From: Gemmatimonadales bacterium
Lineage (GTDB): Bacteria; Gemmatimonadota; Gemmatimonadetes; Gemmatimonadales; JACORV01
Assembly: GCA_035502185.1 (NCBI GenBank)
Contig: DATJUT010000096.1
Location: 1-62,796 of the forward strand
Length of the DNA: 62,796 nucleotides
Reading direction: 5' to 3'
In this document: positions 1 to 9,401 of the stretch, in pieces
Position numbering within the stretch: the first letter of the stretch is position 1
Layout: every line of letters begins with the position of its first letter
The notes under the pieces: generated by a model
The model's database searches: none
What the model saw: the letters and a program-made list of their open reading frames with translations, nothing else
Told to the model about the DNA's origin: nothing
Position numbers and translations under genes: made by a program

Positions 1-2
1 CG

Positions 3-1292
3 GCGCCGACGGTGTGCGAGGGCATCGGCCACTTCCATCAGCCCATCGCCTACAGCGCGCAGTGCCACCTGCGCGAGCTGCGCTGGGGCCGTGACCCCGA
101 GCCGGCGCGCGGGGTGCTGCGGTGCTTCGTCGCTCACCAGCGGCTGGACGGCTCGTTCCCCGGCCGGGTGTACGCGAACCATCTGGAGGAGGCCGACTTC
201 TACCATGCGGACTGGGGCGGCGCGCTGCTGGCACTCGACGCCGTCCATCCCAGCGACGCCTTTCTGCGCGAGGTGTTGCCCGCCCTCGAGCGCTACGCCG
301 AGTGGCTGCTCGCCACCCGCGACGCGCAGCGCATGCACCTCTACGACGTCGTGGACCAGTACGAGACCGGCCAGGAGTACATGTCGCGCTACCAGGCCGT
401 GGACCCCGACGCGGACCTGTACGGCTGGGAGAGCCGGATCCGCCTCAAGGGCGTGGACGTCACGGTGTACGCGTATTCGCTGTTCCGGGCGCTGGCGCTG
501 CTGGCGCCGCGCGGCGGCCTGGACGGCGAACGGTGGCGGCGTGAGGCCGAAGCCACCGCCCAGGCGGTGCGCAAGCGGATGTGGGACCCGGGCTCGGGCA
601 TGTTCAGCGACGTGAACCCGGCCACGGGCCGCCGCACGCGCGTGAAGGCGGCGGTGTGCTTCTACCCCTACGCCACCGATCTGGTGGGCGCCGAGCACCT
701 GCCGGGCTTCGCGCAGAACCTGTTCGACGCCCGCGCGTTCTGGACGCCGTTCCCGGTGCCGTCGTCCGGGCTCCAGGACCCGCTGTTCGACGCCGACGCG
801 GCGTGGAAGGGCAAGCGGCACAACTGCCCGTGGAACGGGCGGGTATGGCCGATGGCGAACAGCCACGTGGCGGAGGCCATCGCCGCGGTCGCGCTGGGGC
901 CGGTGCCCGCGCTGCGCGCGCACCTGGCGGAATTCATCACCAAGTTCGTGCGCATGCTCTTCTGGGACGGCGACGCCTCGCGGCCCAACAGCTACGAGCA
1001 CTACCACCCGGTGTCGGGGCGGCCGAGCGCCTACCGCGGCGTCGACGACTACCAGCACTCGTGGATCAACGACCTCATCGTGCGGTACGTGGTCGGGGTG
1101 CGGCCCGCGGGCGAAGGACGCTTCGTGGTGGATCCGATGCCGTGCGTGCTGGACGGGCTCGAGGCCCGGGGCCTGCCGATGCAGGGCGCGCGGATCGACG
1201 TGGTGCGGGAAGGGGAGCGGCTGGCGGTGCTGGTGGGCGGGCGCGAAGCGGGGCGCGGGCGCGTGGGCGACGCGATCGAGGTGACGCTGTGA
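3..1292 (+). CDS. (alpha/alpha)6-barrel glycoside hydrolase, 5'-truncated
   Basis: The reading frame is open to the window edge, so the N-terminus is missing; 429 residues are visible. It looks like the C-terminal part of a six-hairpin glycosidase of the MGH1-like/trehalase-like type: it is rich in Trp and aromatic patches (WTPFPVPSSGLQDP, WNGRVWPMANSHVAEA, YHPVSGRPSAYRGVDDYQHS), as seen in that fold's catalytic groove, and ends with a short beta-sandwich-like tail. The stop overlaps the GTG of the next gene by 4 bp, so the two are co-translated and probably attack the same carbohydrate. No signal peptide can be judged because of truncation. The exact GH family and substrate cannot be assigned from the sequence alone. 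Confidence 0.75.
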   Translation, partial: APTVCEGIGHFHQPIAYSAQCHLRELRWGRDPEPARGVLRCFVAHQRLDGSFPGRVYANHLEEADFYHADWGGALLALDAVHPSDAFLREVLPALERYAEWLLATRDAQRMHLYDVVDQYETGQEYMSRYQAVDPDADLYGWESRIRLKGVDVTVYAYSLFRALALLAPRGGLDGERWRREAEATAQAVRKRMWDPGSGMFSDVNPATGRRTRVKAAVCFYPYATDLVGAEHLPGFAQNLFDARAFWTPFPVPSSGLQDPLFDADAAWKGKRHNCPWNGRVWPMANSHVAEAIAAVALGPVPALRAHLAEFITKFVRMLFWDGDASRPNSYEHYHPVSGRPSAYRGVDDYQHSWINDLIVRYVVGVRPAGEGRFVVDPMPCVLDGLEARGLPMQGARIDVVREGERLAVLVGGREAGRGRVGDAIEVTL

Positions 1293-4249
1293 CCTTGCGC
1301 GTGGGACTGGTGGCCGCCGGCGGCGCGGAAGGCGACGCCGCCCAGGCGTGGCTCGCGTCGCTGGCCGGCGTGGCGTCGCACCGCTCCGAGCCCGAGCGGC
1401 TGGCGGCCGCGGTGAACGAGTCCGACGTGGTCTGGATCCACGGCGAGACCGACGCCGCCCGGCTGCCCGCCGAGGCGCTGCGCGGCTTCGTGGCGCAGGG
1501 CGGCGGCCTGCTGCTCACGCTGCGGGCGGCCTCGCTGGTGGGCCCGCTCGGCATCGAGACGGTGCCGCCCAACGACTGCCGCGACATGGTCTGGAGCCAC
1601 CAGGCCGACGAGTGGTGGTCGGAGGAGCTGCGCGCGCTGCCGGCGTATCCGCACGTGCGCGGCCTGGCCGCCTACGGCCCGCATCCGCTGATGGACGGCC
1701 TGCACAACGGCACCGACTGCTGGGGGCCGACGGAAGGCGAGCCGTTCTCGTGGGCCTGCTACTCGGGCGGGGCGTGGCCGGCCGACGGGCGGGTCGTGGC
1801 CGTCGAGCGGGGCTACCGGATCCAGAACGCGGAGCGCGTGGTGGCGTGGGAGTACGCGCCCGGACGGGGGCGGGTGCTCTGTCTCGGGGCGTTCACCGCG
1901 TTCGCCGCGCCCGACCGGCGGCGGCGCCCGCAGCTCGAGCGCCTGGTCCAGAACGCGCTCCGGGCCGTCGCCGCGGGCCCGGCGGAGCCGCGGACCTGGT
2001 GGCCGTCGCCGGGCACGGTGGCCATGCCCTCCGAGGCGCTCGCGCTCCCGGAGCCGCTCGAGTTCGACGGGGCGCTCCCCGTGGCCTCCGACGACGCGCT
2101 CGTGATCGCCGGGGCCGTCGAGGCCGACGAGGCGTTCGACCTCGCGGGCCGGCGGGCGCTGCTGGTGGGCGGCGAGCGCCAGGGCATCCGCCAGCTGTGG
2201 GTGCACCCGCATCGGACGGTGGCCTCCTGGGTCGTGCGGGCGGACGGCACGGCGACGGTGGGCAGCCGGATCGAGGTCACGCCGGACGTCGTCTCGCGCG
2301 CGGTGCAGACGCCGGAGCGGCGGCTGCTCGAGACGGTCCTCGTGGCGCTCGAGCACCCCGTCGTGCTGGTCGAGTACCGTCCCGGGCGCAAACGCCGCGA
2401 GTCGGTGGGGCGGGGGCCGGCGGACTTCGAGATCGAGCTGGTGACGGACCTGCGGCGGATGTGGCCGTTCGCCGCGGGGTGCGGCGGCAACCTGTCCTAC
2501 CGCAGCCGCAGCGACGGGCGCGTGGCCGTGGTGGCCTCGGAGAGCGACGACGGCGTGATGGCGGTGTTCGTGAGCCGGGCCGCCAACGTGGAGATGGCGC
2601 CGGTGACGGGCGGCGCGCCGTCGGTGCGCTGCCGCATCCGCACGACGCTCGGCTCGCCGCTGTTCGTCGCGGTGGTGGGCGGCGCCAATCAGGCCGAGCT
2701 GCAGCGCACGCTGCGCGGCATCCGGCGGCTCGGCGTCGCCGGCCTGGTGCGCCAGCGCACCCAGCGCGCGGCGGTGCTCGTCGAGGCCCGCGTCGCCGTG
2801 CGCGCCGACGACGGCCAGGTCGAGCGCGCGTTCGCGTGGGCCAAGCGCCGGCTCGACGCGTTCCTGGGCGACGTGCCCGGCCTGGGCCGGTCGCTGCTCG
2901 CCGGCTACGCCGCGTCCCGGCCGGGGTGGGGCGACGGGCGTCCGGGCGAGGCGTGGTTCGTGGCGCGCGACGCCTGCTGGGCGAGCTTCGCCCTCCTCGC
3001 CGAGGGGGAGTACTCGCTGGTGCGCCAGGTCATCCGCTTCCTCGGCGACCGGCAGGACGTGACCGGCAAGGTGCCGCACGAGGCGACCACGTCGGGTCAG
3101 TTCCAGTTCGACGCGGCCGACGCGACGCCGCTGTTCCTGCTGCTCGTGGCCCGCTACCTGGCGTGGAGCGGCGACCGCGACTTCGTGGCGTCCATCTGGC
3201 CGCACGTCGAGCGGGGCCTGGCGTTCTGCCTCTCGACCGACCGCGACGGCGACGGGCTGATCGAGCACACCGACGCCGGGCACGGCATCGGCACCGACGC
3301 GGCGAGCGGCCAGCGAATCTCCCTCTATCTCGCCGCCCTGTGGTACGCGGCGCTGCGCGGCCTCGCCCGCGCGGGCGAGGTGCTGGGGCAGGACCGCTTC
3401 GCCGCCGACGGCTGGGCGCGGGCGGCGCGCGTCACCGCCGCGATCGAGGACCGCTTCTACGACGCCGAGCGCGGCGGGTACGCGCACGAAATCGGGGCCG
3501 ACGGCACCGCGTCGTGGACCCGGAGCGCGGTCCAGGCCGTGCCCCTGCTGCTGGGCTCCACCAACCCCGTTCACGCCCGGGAGCTGCTCGAGGCCCTCGG
3601 CGGCGAGGCCTTCAGCGCGCGCTGGGGCGTGAGGACGCGGCCGACGACCGACCCGCAGTTCTCGCCGTCGAGCCGCGACGCGGGCGCCGTGTGGCCGCTG
3701 TGCACCGGCTGGGCGGCCCTGGCGGAGTACCGGGCCGGCCTCGGCGAGGCGGGCTTCCGGCATCTGCGCGCCAACGTGGAACTGATGCACGCGCGGCAGC
3801 GGGGGGCGTTCGACGAGCTGCTGGACGGCCTCGAGGAGCGCGCGGCCGGCGGCTGCCCGGACCGCGCGTGGTCGGCGGCGATGCTGGTACTGCCGATGAT
3901 CGAGGGGCTGCTCGGCGTGGATCCCGACGCCGCGGCGGGCAGGCTGACGGTGGCGCCGCAGCTGCCGCCGGCGTGGTCGAGGCTCGAGGTCACGGGCCTG
4001 CGCTGCGCCGACAGTGCCTACGACGCCGCGCTGCAGCGCCGCGACGGCCAGCTCCAGGTGCAGATCCGCCGCACGCTGGGGCCGGGGCTCGCGGTCACCT
4101 GCGCGCCCTGGCTGCCCTCGCTGCCGAGCAGGGTCGAGGTGGACCGTCGAGAGGTGACCGCCGAGGTCACGGGATGGGGGACGGGCTTCCGTTGCGCGGT
4201 CACGCTCCCCGGCGCGACGGAGCACGAGGTGCGGTACCACCTCAAGTAA
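1289..4249 (+). CDS. Large glycosidase with N-terminal ThuA-like domain and C-terminal debranching-type (alpha/alpha)6 barrel
   Basis: 986 residues from a GTG that overlaps the previous stop (GTGA). Residues 1-235 resemble a ThuA/glutamine-amidotransferase-like alpha/beta domain (VAQGGGLLLTLRAA). The middle is beta-rich. Residues about 530-910 look like an amylo-1,6-glucosidase or alpha-L-rhamnosidase type barrel (RDACWASFALL near 560, DRDGDGLIEHTD near 650), followed by a small beta-sandwich. No signal peptide is visible. With the upstream truncated hydrolase it forms a two-gene carbohydrate unit. The domain calls are by pattern only, and the substrate is unknown. Confidence 0.7.
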   Translation: MTLRVGLVAAGGAEGDAAQAWLASLAGVASHRSEPERLAAAVNESDVVWIHGETDAARLPAEALRGFVAQGGGLLLTLRAASLVGPLGIETVPPNDCRDMVWSHQADEWWSEELRALPAYPHVRGLAAYGPHPLMDGLHNGTDCWGPTEGEPFSWACYSGGAWPADGRVVAVERGYRIQNAERVVAWEYAPGRGRVLCLGAFTAFAAPDRRRRPQLERLVQNALRAVAAGPAEPRTWWPSPGTVAMPSEALALPEPLEFDGALPVASDDALVIAGAVEADEAFDLAGRRALLVGGERQGIRQLWVHPHRTVASWVVRADGTATVGSRIEVTPDVVSRAVQTPERRLLETVLVALEHPVVLVEYRPGRKRRESVGRGPADFEIELVTDLRRMWPFAAGCGGNLSYRSRSDGRVAVVASESDDGVMAVFVSRAANVEMAPVTGGAPSVRCRIRTTLGSPLFVAVVGGANQAELQRTLRGIRRLGVAGLVRQRTQRAAVLVEARVAVRADDGQVERAFAWAKRRLDAFLGDVPGLGRSLLAGYAASRPGWGDGRPGEAWFVARDACWASFALLAEGEYSLVRQVIRFLGDRQDVTGKVPHEATTSGQFQFDAADATPLFLLLVARYLAWSGDRDFVASIWPHVERGLAFCLSTDRDGDGLIEHTDAGHGIGTDAASGQRISLYLAALWYAALRGLARAGEVLGQDRFAADGWARAARVTAAIEDRFYDAERGGYAHEIGADGTASWTRSAVQAVPLLLGSTNPVHARELLEALGGEAFSARWGVRTRPTTDPQFSPSSRDAGAVWPLCTGWAALAEYRAGLGEAGFRHLRANVELMHARQRGAFDELLDGLEERAAGGCPDRAWSAAMLVLPMIEGLLGVDPDAAAGRLTVAPQLPPAWSRLEVTGLRCADSAYDAALQRRDGQLQVQIRRTLGPGLAVTCAPWLPSLPSRVEVDRREVTAEVTGWGTGFRCAVTLPGATEHEVRYHLK

Positions 4250-4279
4250 AGACGGTGAGCGGAGGGCGGAAGACAGGGG

Positions 4280-4424
4280 AGTTGCGAGACGGCGAGTTGC
4301 GAGCGGTTGCGAGTTGGGAGTCGCGAGCGCGAGAAAAGGCCCCGCCGCAGCTTCGTGGCGAGGCCTTCTCTGTTACTGCTTCGCGGACCTCTCGTAACCG
4401 CTCGCGACTCGGCGTCTCGCAACT
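4280..4424. repeat. Palindromic intergenic element, TTGCGAG subtype (copy 1)
   Basis: The left arm begins AGTTGCGAGACGGCGAG and recurs inverted at the right end as CTCGGCGTCTCGCAACT. An inner hairpin pairs GAGAAAAGGCC-type sequence (4331 onward) with GGCCTTCTC (4361-4369). It fills the convergent gap between the debranching-type hydrolase and the aminotransferase. The same arm sequence recurs at least seven more times in this window. It could act as a bidirectional terminator or be a non-autonomous mobile element. Confidence 0.8.
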
Positions 4425-4431
4425 GATCCGC

Positions 4432-5727
4432 TTACTGCCTCCTGACCATCTGTCTCGCCGTGGCGAGCGTGCGGTCCACGTCCTCGGGCAGCGTGTAGAT
4501 GTGGCAGCATTGCCGCACGCCCATCGGATCGCCCATCGAGCGGCAGCGGATCTTCGCCCGGTCCCACAGCCCGTCCATCAGGTCCGTCGCCGACACGCCC
4601 GCCAGGCTCCACACGGTGGTTCCGCTCACCAAGTCGGGATGCACCGGCGAATGGATGGTGACTTGCGGAATCTGCTGCAGCCCGGCCCGCAGGCGGTTGG
4701 CGAGGGACATGATCCGCGCCTCGACGCGCGCGGGGCCGATGCGGTTGTGGAACTCGATCGCGGCGGCGTAGCCCTTGAGCAGCGAGCGGTTCCCGGTGCC
4801 GATCTGCATGAGGCGGTAGGCGCCGGCCTTGTAGTCGTCCCAGGTCGCCGAGGCCAGGGTCGCCCACACGCCCGGGAGCTTGTCGGACGTGATGTAGAGG
4901 AAGCCGCTGCCCGCCGGGGCGAGCAGCCACTTGTGCGGGGAGGAGTAGTAGGCGTCGCAGCCGATCTTCTTCATGTCGAGCTGGACGTGCCCGCTCATCT
5001 GGGCCCCGTCGATCACGGTGAAGATGCCGCGCTCCTTCGCGAGCGCGCACATCCGCTCGATCGGGAAGCGGATCGCCTGCCCGCTGGTGAGGTGCGGAAT
5101 GCTCCACACCCGGGTCTGCGGCGTCGTGGCGTTGACGTACAGGTCGATCAGCTGCTGCGGGTCGCTGGGCGGCACGGGCACCGTGACCTGCTTGACGTAG
5201 ATCCCGTAGCGCTTCGACTTCAGTTCCCAGCCCATCCGGCCGCCCGGATGCTCCAGGTTGGTGAGGATGATCTCGTGGCCCGGCTCGAGCGGCAGCCCGT
5301 TGGCCACGTAGTTCATCCCGAGCGTCGCGTTCTGGGTGAGGGCGACCTCGTCGGGCGACGCGCCGATCAGCGCTGCCAGCGCGGTCCTGAGATCGGTCTC
5401 CGGGTTGTAGCCCGCGATGTAGTCGGGCGTGCCGGGCTTGTAGTTCCAGTGCGCGATGGTGCCGGCCACCTGGTTCATGTCGTCGGCCACGGCCTGGACC
5501 ACCACGCGCGGCATGCTGCCGAGCGTGCCGGTGTTGAAGAACGCCTCGTCGGCGGGGATGAGGAACTCCCGGCGCAGCGCGCGCCAGTAGCTCTCGTCGT
5601 CCTGGAAGACCGGCGGCGGCCAGCCCGCTCCCGCGGGCGGCGCGGCCGCCACGGGTGCGGTACGGCCCGCGCGGGCGAGCAGGGCGACCGAGGCGAAGGA
5701 TCCGAGGAACGTGCGGCGGTCGAGCAT
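4432..5727 (-). CDS. Tat-exported class V aminotransferase (isopenicillin N epimerase-like)
   Basis: 431 residues; the ATG at 5727 is chosen because it starts directly on a Tat signal (MLDRRTFLGSFASVALLARAG). The fold-type I PLP features are visible: NTGTLGSMP near the start of the mature enzyme, TQNATLGMNYVANGL, IDGAQMSGH with the cofactor Asp, and SSPHKW with the Schiff-base Lys at about residue 266. Related proteins are cysteine desulfurase/epimerase-like enzymes. Export through Tat means folding with PLP in the cytoplasm and action in the periplasm, which is less usual. A longer upstream frame exists but its codons look non-coding. The substrate is unknown. Confidence 0.85.
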   Translation of the reverse strand: MLDRRTFLGSFASVALLARAGRTAPVAAAPPAGAGWPPPVFQDDESYWRALRREFLIPADEAFFNTGTLGSMPRVVVQAVADDMNQVAGTIAHWNYKPGTPDYIAGYNPETDLRTALAALIGASPDEVALTQNATLGMNYVANGLPLEPGHEIILTNLEHPGGRMGWELKSKRYGIYVKQVTVPVPPSDPQQLIDLYVNATTPQTRVWSIPHLTSGQAIRFPIERMCALAKERGIFTVIDGAQMSGHVQLDMKKIGCDAYYSSPHKWLLAPAGSGFLYITSDKLPGVWATLASATWDDYKAGAYRLMQIGTGNRSLLKGYAAAIEFHNRIGPARVEARIMSLANRLRAGLQQIPQVTIHSPVHPDLVSGTTVWSLAGVSATDLMDGLWDRAKIRCRSMGDPMGVRQCCHIYTLPEDVDRTLATARQMVRRQ

Positions 5728-5827
5728 GAGTCGGACTCGCGGAGAGGGATCGGCGGCGAATATGCGGCCCGGGCAACCGGGTCGCCAGACCGCTTGCCCG
5801 CGCCCGGAGCCCGGGTGACATTGCGGC

Positions 5828-6385
5828 ATGCGACGTGGCCGCTTCCTGGTGCTGGTCTGCTTCGGCGCGCTCCCCGTCGCCGCCTGCCGGGTGGAGCGCG
5901 CCGCCTCCGGCCGCCCCGGCGTCACGCCGGCTTCCGCGGCCGCCGATTCCGTCGCCACCGCGGAGGTGGACGCGGCGCTGCGCCTCTACTACGCGCGCCT
6001 CACGTCCCGTGACTGGAAGGTGCTGGCCGAGAGCTTCTGGCCGAGGGCGACCATCACGACCATCATGCGGCCCGCCGGGGCCACCGCCGACAGCGTGTAC
6101 CCCACGTCCATCGAGGACCTGGTGGCACGCGCGACCAAGGTCGGCATCCACGACTGTCCGGCGAGCTTCTCGGACGAGATCGCCCGGGCCAACGTGGTGA
6201 CCTACGGGCCCCTCGCCGACGCGTGGGTGGTCTATCGCGCGCACTGCGGCGTCCGGCCCGACTCCGTCGCGATCCATTACGGGATGGACGCGTTCCACCT
6301 GATGAAACACCACGGCGAGTGGCGCGTGACGGGTCTCACCTTCACCATGGAAACGCCCGACCAGCCGCTGAGCCGCGCTCCCTGA
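5828..6385 (+). CDS. SnoaL/NTF2-like lipoprotein
   Basis: 185 residues. The N-terminus is a lipoprotein signal with lipobox LPVAAC (Cys20). The mature part reads like a SnoaL/NTF2-like cone (ALRLYYARLTSRDWKVLAESFWP at the start, then WRVTGLTFTME at the end), a fold used for small-molecule binding or catalysis. It is divergent from the aminotransferase across a 100-bp gap that must hold both promoters; no clear -35/-10 pair was picked out. The function is unassigned. Confidence 0.65.
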   Translation: MRRGRFLVLVCFGALPVAACRVERAASGRPGVTPASAAADSVATAEVDAALRLYYARLTSRDWKVLAESFWPRATITTIMRPAGATADSVYPTSIEDLVARATKVGIHDCPASFSDEIARANVVTYGPLADAWVVYRAHCGVRPDSVAIHYGMDAFHLMKHHGEWRVTGLTFTMETPDQPLSRAP

Positions 6386-6446
6386 GCGGCTCGCCCGGCA
6401 CCTTGGCCGCCGCGCTGGGTACTGATCTGACAGACTCGGGGTTCGC

Positions 6447-7073
6447 GTGAAACGACTGCTGCCGTTGCTGCTGCTCGTCCCGTCGGTGGCCCTGGCCCAG
6501 AAGGACTCGGGCGGGCCGCCGGATCAGGGTCCCCGCCGGCATCCGGGGTACTTCGACCAGGACTCGCTCGCGCCGCCGGCGCGCCGCGCCTACGGCATCG
6601 GCATCCTCGCCTACACCGGAGGGACGTGGCAGCCGTCCGGGTTCGAGGTCGCGATGCTGTGGCGGCTGAGCGACCACTCGTCCACGGCGGTCGGCGCCAC
6701 CCTCGCCCTGGGCAGCTTCATCCAGGATCAGGCCGTGCTGTTCGGCCAGTCGCAGGGCTTCTTCGTCACCCTGGGCGGCACGCTCCGGCGGCCGCTGGTG
6801 AACATCGCGGACGTGGGATCGGAGCGGACTCCGGCGACGCTCAGGCTCGAGGCGTCCGTCGACGCGGCGGGCACGGCCGACATCCACACTCCGCTGCCGC
6901 AGGGTCCCTGGGGGGCGCGCGCGGCCCTGCTGCTCGGGCTCTCCTTCGGCGGCTCCGATCCCCTCGGACAGTCGGTCGGCCTGTACTACGGGCCCGCCGT
7001 GCTGCTCGGGCGCACCACCTCCACGCACGGCGAATTCGCGCTGCGGTTCCGGATGGCGGTGTCGCGGCGGTAG
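6447..7073 (+). CDS. Secreted protein of unknown function, possible small outer-membrane barrel
   Basis: 208 residues from GTG. It has a clear signal peptide (MKRLLPLLLLVPSVALA, cut before QKD), a Pro-rich stretch, then alternating amphipathic strands with Gly/aromatic ends (GIGILAYTGGTW, VGLYYGPAVLLG) finishing in FRMAVSRR. That pattern suits an 8-stranded-barrel-like outer-membrane protein, but no known family was recognised. It is convergent with the GH36-like gene downstream. Confidence 0.6.
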   Translation: MKRLLPLLLLVPSVALAQKDSGGPPDQGPRRHPGYFDQDSLAPPARRAYGIGILAYTGGTWQPSGFEVAMLWRLSDHSSTAVGATLALGSFIQDQAVLFGQSQGFFVTLGGTLRRPLVNIADVGSERTPATLRLEASVDAAGTADIHTPLPQGPWGARAALLLGLSFGGSDPLGQSVGLYYGPAVLLGRTTSTHGEFALRFRMAVSRR

Positions 7074-7086
7074 GCAGGCGCAGCCG

Positions 7087-9330
7087 CTAGAAGGCCATCT
7101 CCCAGTCGATGCCCTCGCGCGGCGGCTGCGGGAACACCAGCCGCGCGGCTCCGCCCGCCGCCGCCTCCACCACCACGTCCGTCGCGGGCTCCGCGCTCGC
7201 GTCGCGGGGCTCGAAGCCCCTCGGCAGCGCGACGGTCACCGCGTACGGCTGCCCGTCGAGCTGGACCGACCGCGCCGACAGCACCCGGCGCCGCGCATCC
7301 CACCGCTCGTCCTCGATGTCCAGCAGGCCCTGCACGACGTGCCGCGTGGACCCGAGGACGAACGGCGCGCGACGCGGCCGCCGCAGGGCGAGCACCGTGG
7401 CGGCGTGGGGCGGCAGCGACAGCGTCAGCCGGCCGGCGACGTCGGCGCGCCGGGCGTCCTGCCAGACGTCGTAGGCGGCGAGCGGCCCGCGGAGTCCGTG
7501 ATCCGCGAGGTCGAGCGTCAGGCGCTGCGGCCCGTCGTCCCAGTTCAGCGCCGCCAGCATCCACCAGTCGTCCTGCACCTCGGCCAGCAGCCAGGCCGGC
7601 GCGCCGCCCTCCGGAGTCCCGCTCCAGCCCTCCGCCGCCAGATCGAGCGCCCGGCCGCGCACCGGCGCCGCCGGCATCACGCGCCGCAGGATGGCCAGCC
7701 GCTCGTCGGGCAGACCGTCGAGCGGCTCCGAGGCCAGCGCCATGTCGCCGGACAGCGCGACCACCGACGCCCAGGTCCGGGCCTCGTCCAGCGTGAGCGC
7801 CTCGCCGACGAGCGCCGCGTCGGCGTCGTTGATCCAGGCGGCGCCGTGCAGGTGTGCCCGGAGCAGCGCACCGCGCGCCGCCCCCGCCAGGCTGACGAAG
7901 CTCGACGCGACGTCGGGCGTGGTTCGCATGCCGTCCACCAGGCCCGCCGCGTGCTGCAACGGCGCTCCCGAGGCCGCGACGAACGCGTGACCGGCGCCCT
8001 CGCGCAGCGCTCCCAGCCCCGCCCGGTAGGCCTCGGCCGCGCCGACCCGACGGCCCGGCCGGGTTCCCGCCGTGGCGATGTGCAGCGCGCCGAGCTCGAG
8101 GTGGTCGTAACCCCAGGTCCTCACCGCATGCCGGGACAGCTCGCGCAGGTAGTCGCGCACCGGCGCCAGGGCGGCGTCGAGACCGTAGACCGTCCCGCCC
8201 CAGTCGGCGCGCTCCGCCACGACCAGCGGCTGGCCGTCGGGCGTCTGCAGCAACCACTCCGGGTGGGCGGCGGGAATCCCCGAGTGCTGCGCGGCCGCGA
8301 ACGGCGCGAGCCACAGGCCGGCCCGGAGGCCCGCCGCGTGGATCCGGTCGGTGAGCCAGCGGTGACCGTGCGGGAACCGGTCGTTGGTGTCCCAGTCGCC
8401 GGCCGAGCGCTCGTAGCCGTCGTCGAGCCGCATCAGGCGGAAGGCGCCGGCGTCGAAGCGGCTCAGCGCGGCCTCGAGGCTGGCGAGGAACTCCGCCTCG
8501 GTGGCCCCGGCGCCGAGGGCGTGGCCGGACGACCAGCCGCTCGGGGTCACGGGGGCGCCCGGCGCGACCGCGGCGAGGCGCCCCAGCTCGGCCAGGGGAT
8601 CGGCGCCCGGCACGACGGCGAGGCTGGCCGACGCCGGCGACAGGGCCATGCTCACGGCGCGCCGTCCGAACACCGCGGACGCGGCGAGGCCGCCCGACAC
8701 GGCGAACCGCCCCTCGCCGCCGTCGTCGCTGCCGAACGAGAGGGCGAGCCCGGCGGCCGGGGATCGGGCGCCGCCGGTGAGAATGGCCGCCTGCCAGTGG
8801 CCCGTGGCCTCCACGCCGCCATCGAGCGCGACGATGCGGCAGTCGCTGTCCGACTGGTAGCCGTTGACCAGCAGGCGCGGCGCGTCCCGGCCCGCGGCCT
8901 CGAGGGCCGCGATGCGCGCGGTGTGCCGGTCGAGGAACCGGATCTCGGTGAGGGCCCGCTCGTCGCCCAGGCCACGCACGGTCACGGTGATGCGCGGCGG
9001 GGGGCCGTCGAGCAGCAGGGCCGACACCTCGACGCCGGCGAGCGCGCCGATCACCTGCCACCCGGCGCTCCCGCCGTCCGGGGGCGTGAGACGGAAGCGG
9101 CGGACCTCCTCCAGGGCGCCGAGCGGCGTGGGCTCTCCGCCGTCGAGCAGCACCACGATGTCGGCGCCCGCGACCGCGGGGACGCCGGCGCGCGAGAGCA
9201 GGCTCCAGCGCTGCTCGCCGTCGAGCCGGAACGACCAGTCGCTCGGGCGGCGGCGGCGCGGGCGGGCGGCGAGCGCCGGCGCGGACAGCACCCCGGCGGC
9301 CACCGCGGCCAGAAAGTCGCGGCGCCTCAC
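7087..9330 (-). CDS. Tat-exported GH36/melibiase-like protein, probably lacking the nucleophile
   Basis: 747 residues from a GTG at 9330 that gives a compact Tat signal (VRRRDFLAAVAAGVLSAP). A GTG at 9399 adds 23 residues, but its codons (CTA, AAT, GGA) look non-coding. The central barrel shows GH36-type landmarks: RLDDGYERSAGDWDTN, GLRAGLWLAPFAA and, near the end, GLVDGMRTTPDV, where the acid/base Asp sits. The segment that normally reads YLKLDF is YDHLELGAL here, so the nucleophile Asp is replaced. It may be inactive, a binding protein, or use altered chemistry. It is divergent from the sensor kinase. Confidence 0.75.
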   Translation of the reverse strand: MRRRDFLAAVAAGVLSAPALAARPRRRRPSDWSFRLDGEQRWSLLSRAGVPAVAGADIVVLLDGGEPTPLGALEEVRRFRLTPPDGGSAGWQVIGALAGVEVSALLLDGPPPRITVTVRGLGDERALTEIRFLDRHTARIAALEAAGRDAPRLLVNGYQSDSDCRIVALDGGVEATGHWQAAILTGGARSPAAGLALSFGSDDGGEGRFAVSGGLAASAVFGRRAVSMALSPASASLAVVPGADPLAELGRLAAVAPGAPVTPSGWSSGHALGAGATEAEFLASLEAALSRFDAGAFRLMRLDDGYERSAGDWDTNDRFPHGHRWLTDRIHAAGLRAGLWLAPFAAAQHSGIPAAHPEWLLQTPDGQPLVVAERADWGGTVYGLDAALAPVRDYLRELSRHAVRTWGYDHLELGALHIATAGTRPGRRVGAAEAYRAGLGALREGAGHAFVAASGAPLQHAAGLVDGMRTTPDVASSFVSLAGAARGALLRAHLHGAAWINDADAALVGEALTLDEARTWASVVALSGDMALASEPLDGLPDERLAILRRVMPAAPVRGRALDLAAEGWSGTPEGGAPAWLLAEVQDDWWMLAALNWDDGPQRLTLDLADHGLRGPLAAYDVWQDARRADVAGRLTLSLPPHAATVLALRRPRRAPFVLGSTRHVVQGLLDIEDERWDARRRVLSARSVQLDGQPYAVTVALPRGFEPRDASAEPATDVVVEAAAGGAARLVFPQPPREGIDWEMAF

Positions 9331-9401
9331 GGGCGCCCGAAGGTCACGGAACGGCTCCGCACGCTTGCTGTCTCCATTCTCGTGCTCTAGGTTCGGCACT
9401 C

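Noticed and set aside
1049-4240. Very long minus-strand open frame (over 1000 codons) opposite the debranching-type hydrolase
   Set aside because: Low-complexity Arg/His/Ala translation without any domain; a mirror effect of GC-rich codon use on the other strand.
7339-9390. Long plus-strand frame opposite the GH36-like gene
   Set aside because: No motifs and overlapping a clear domain-bearing gene on the minus strand.
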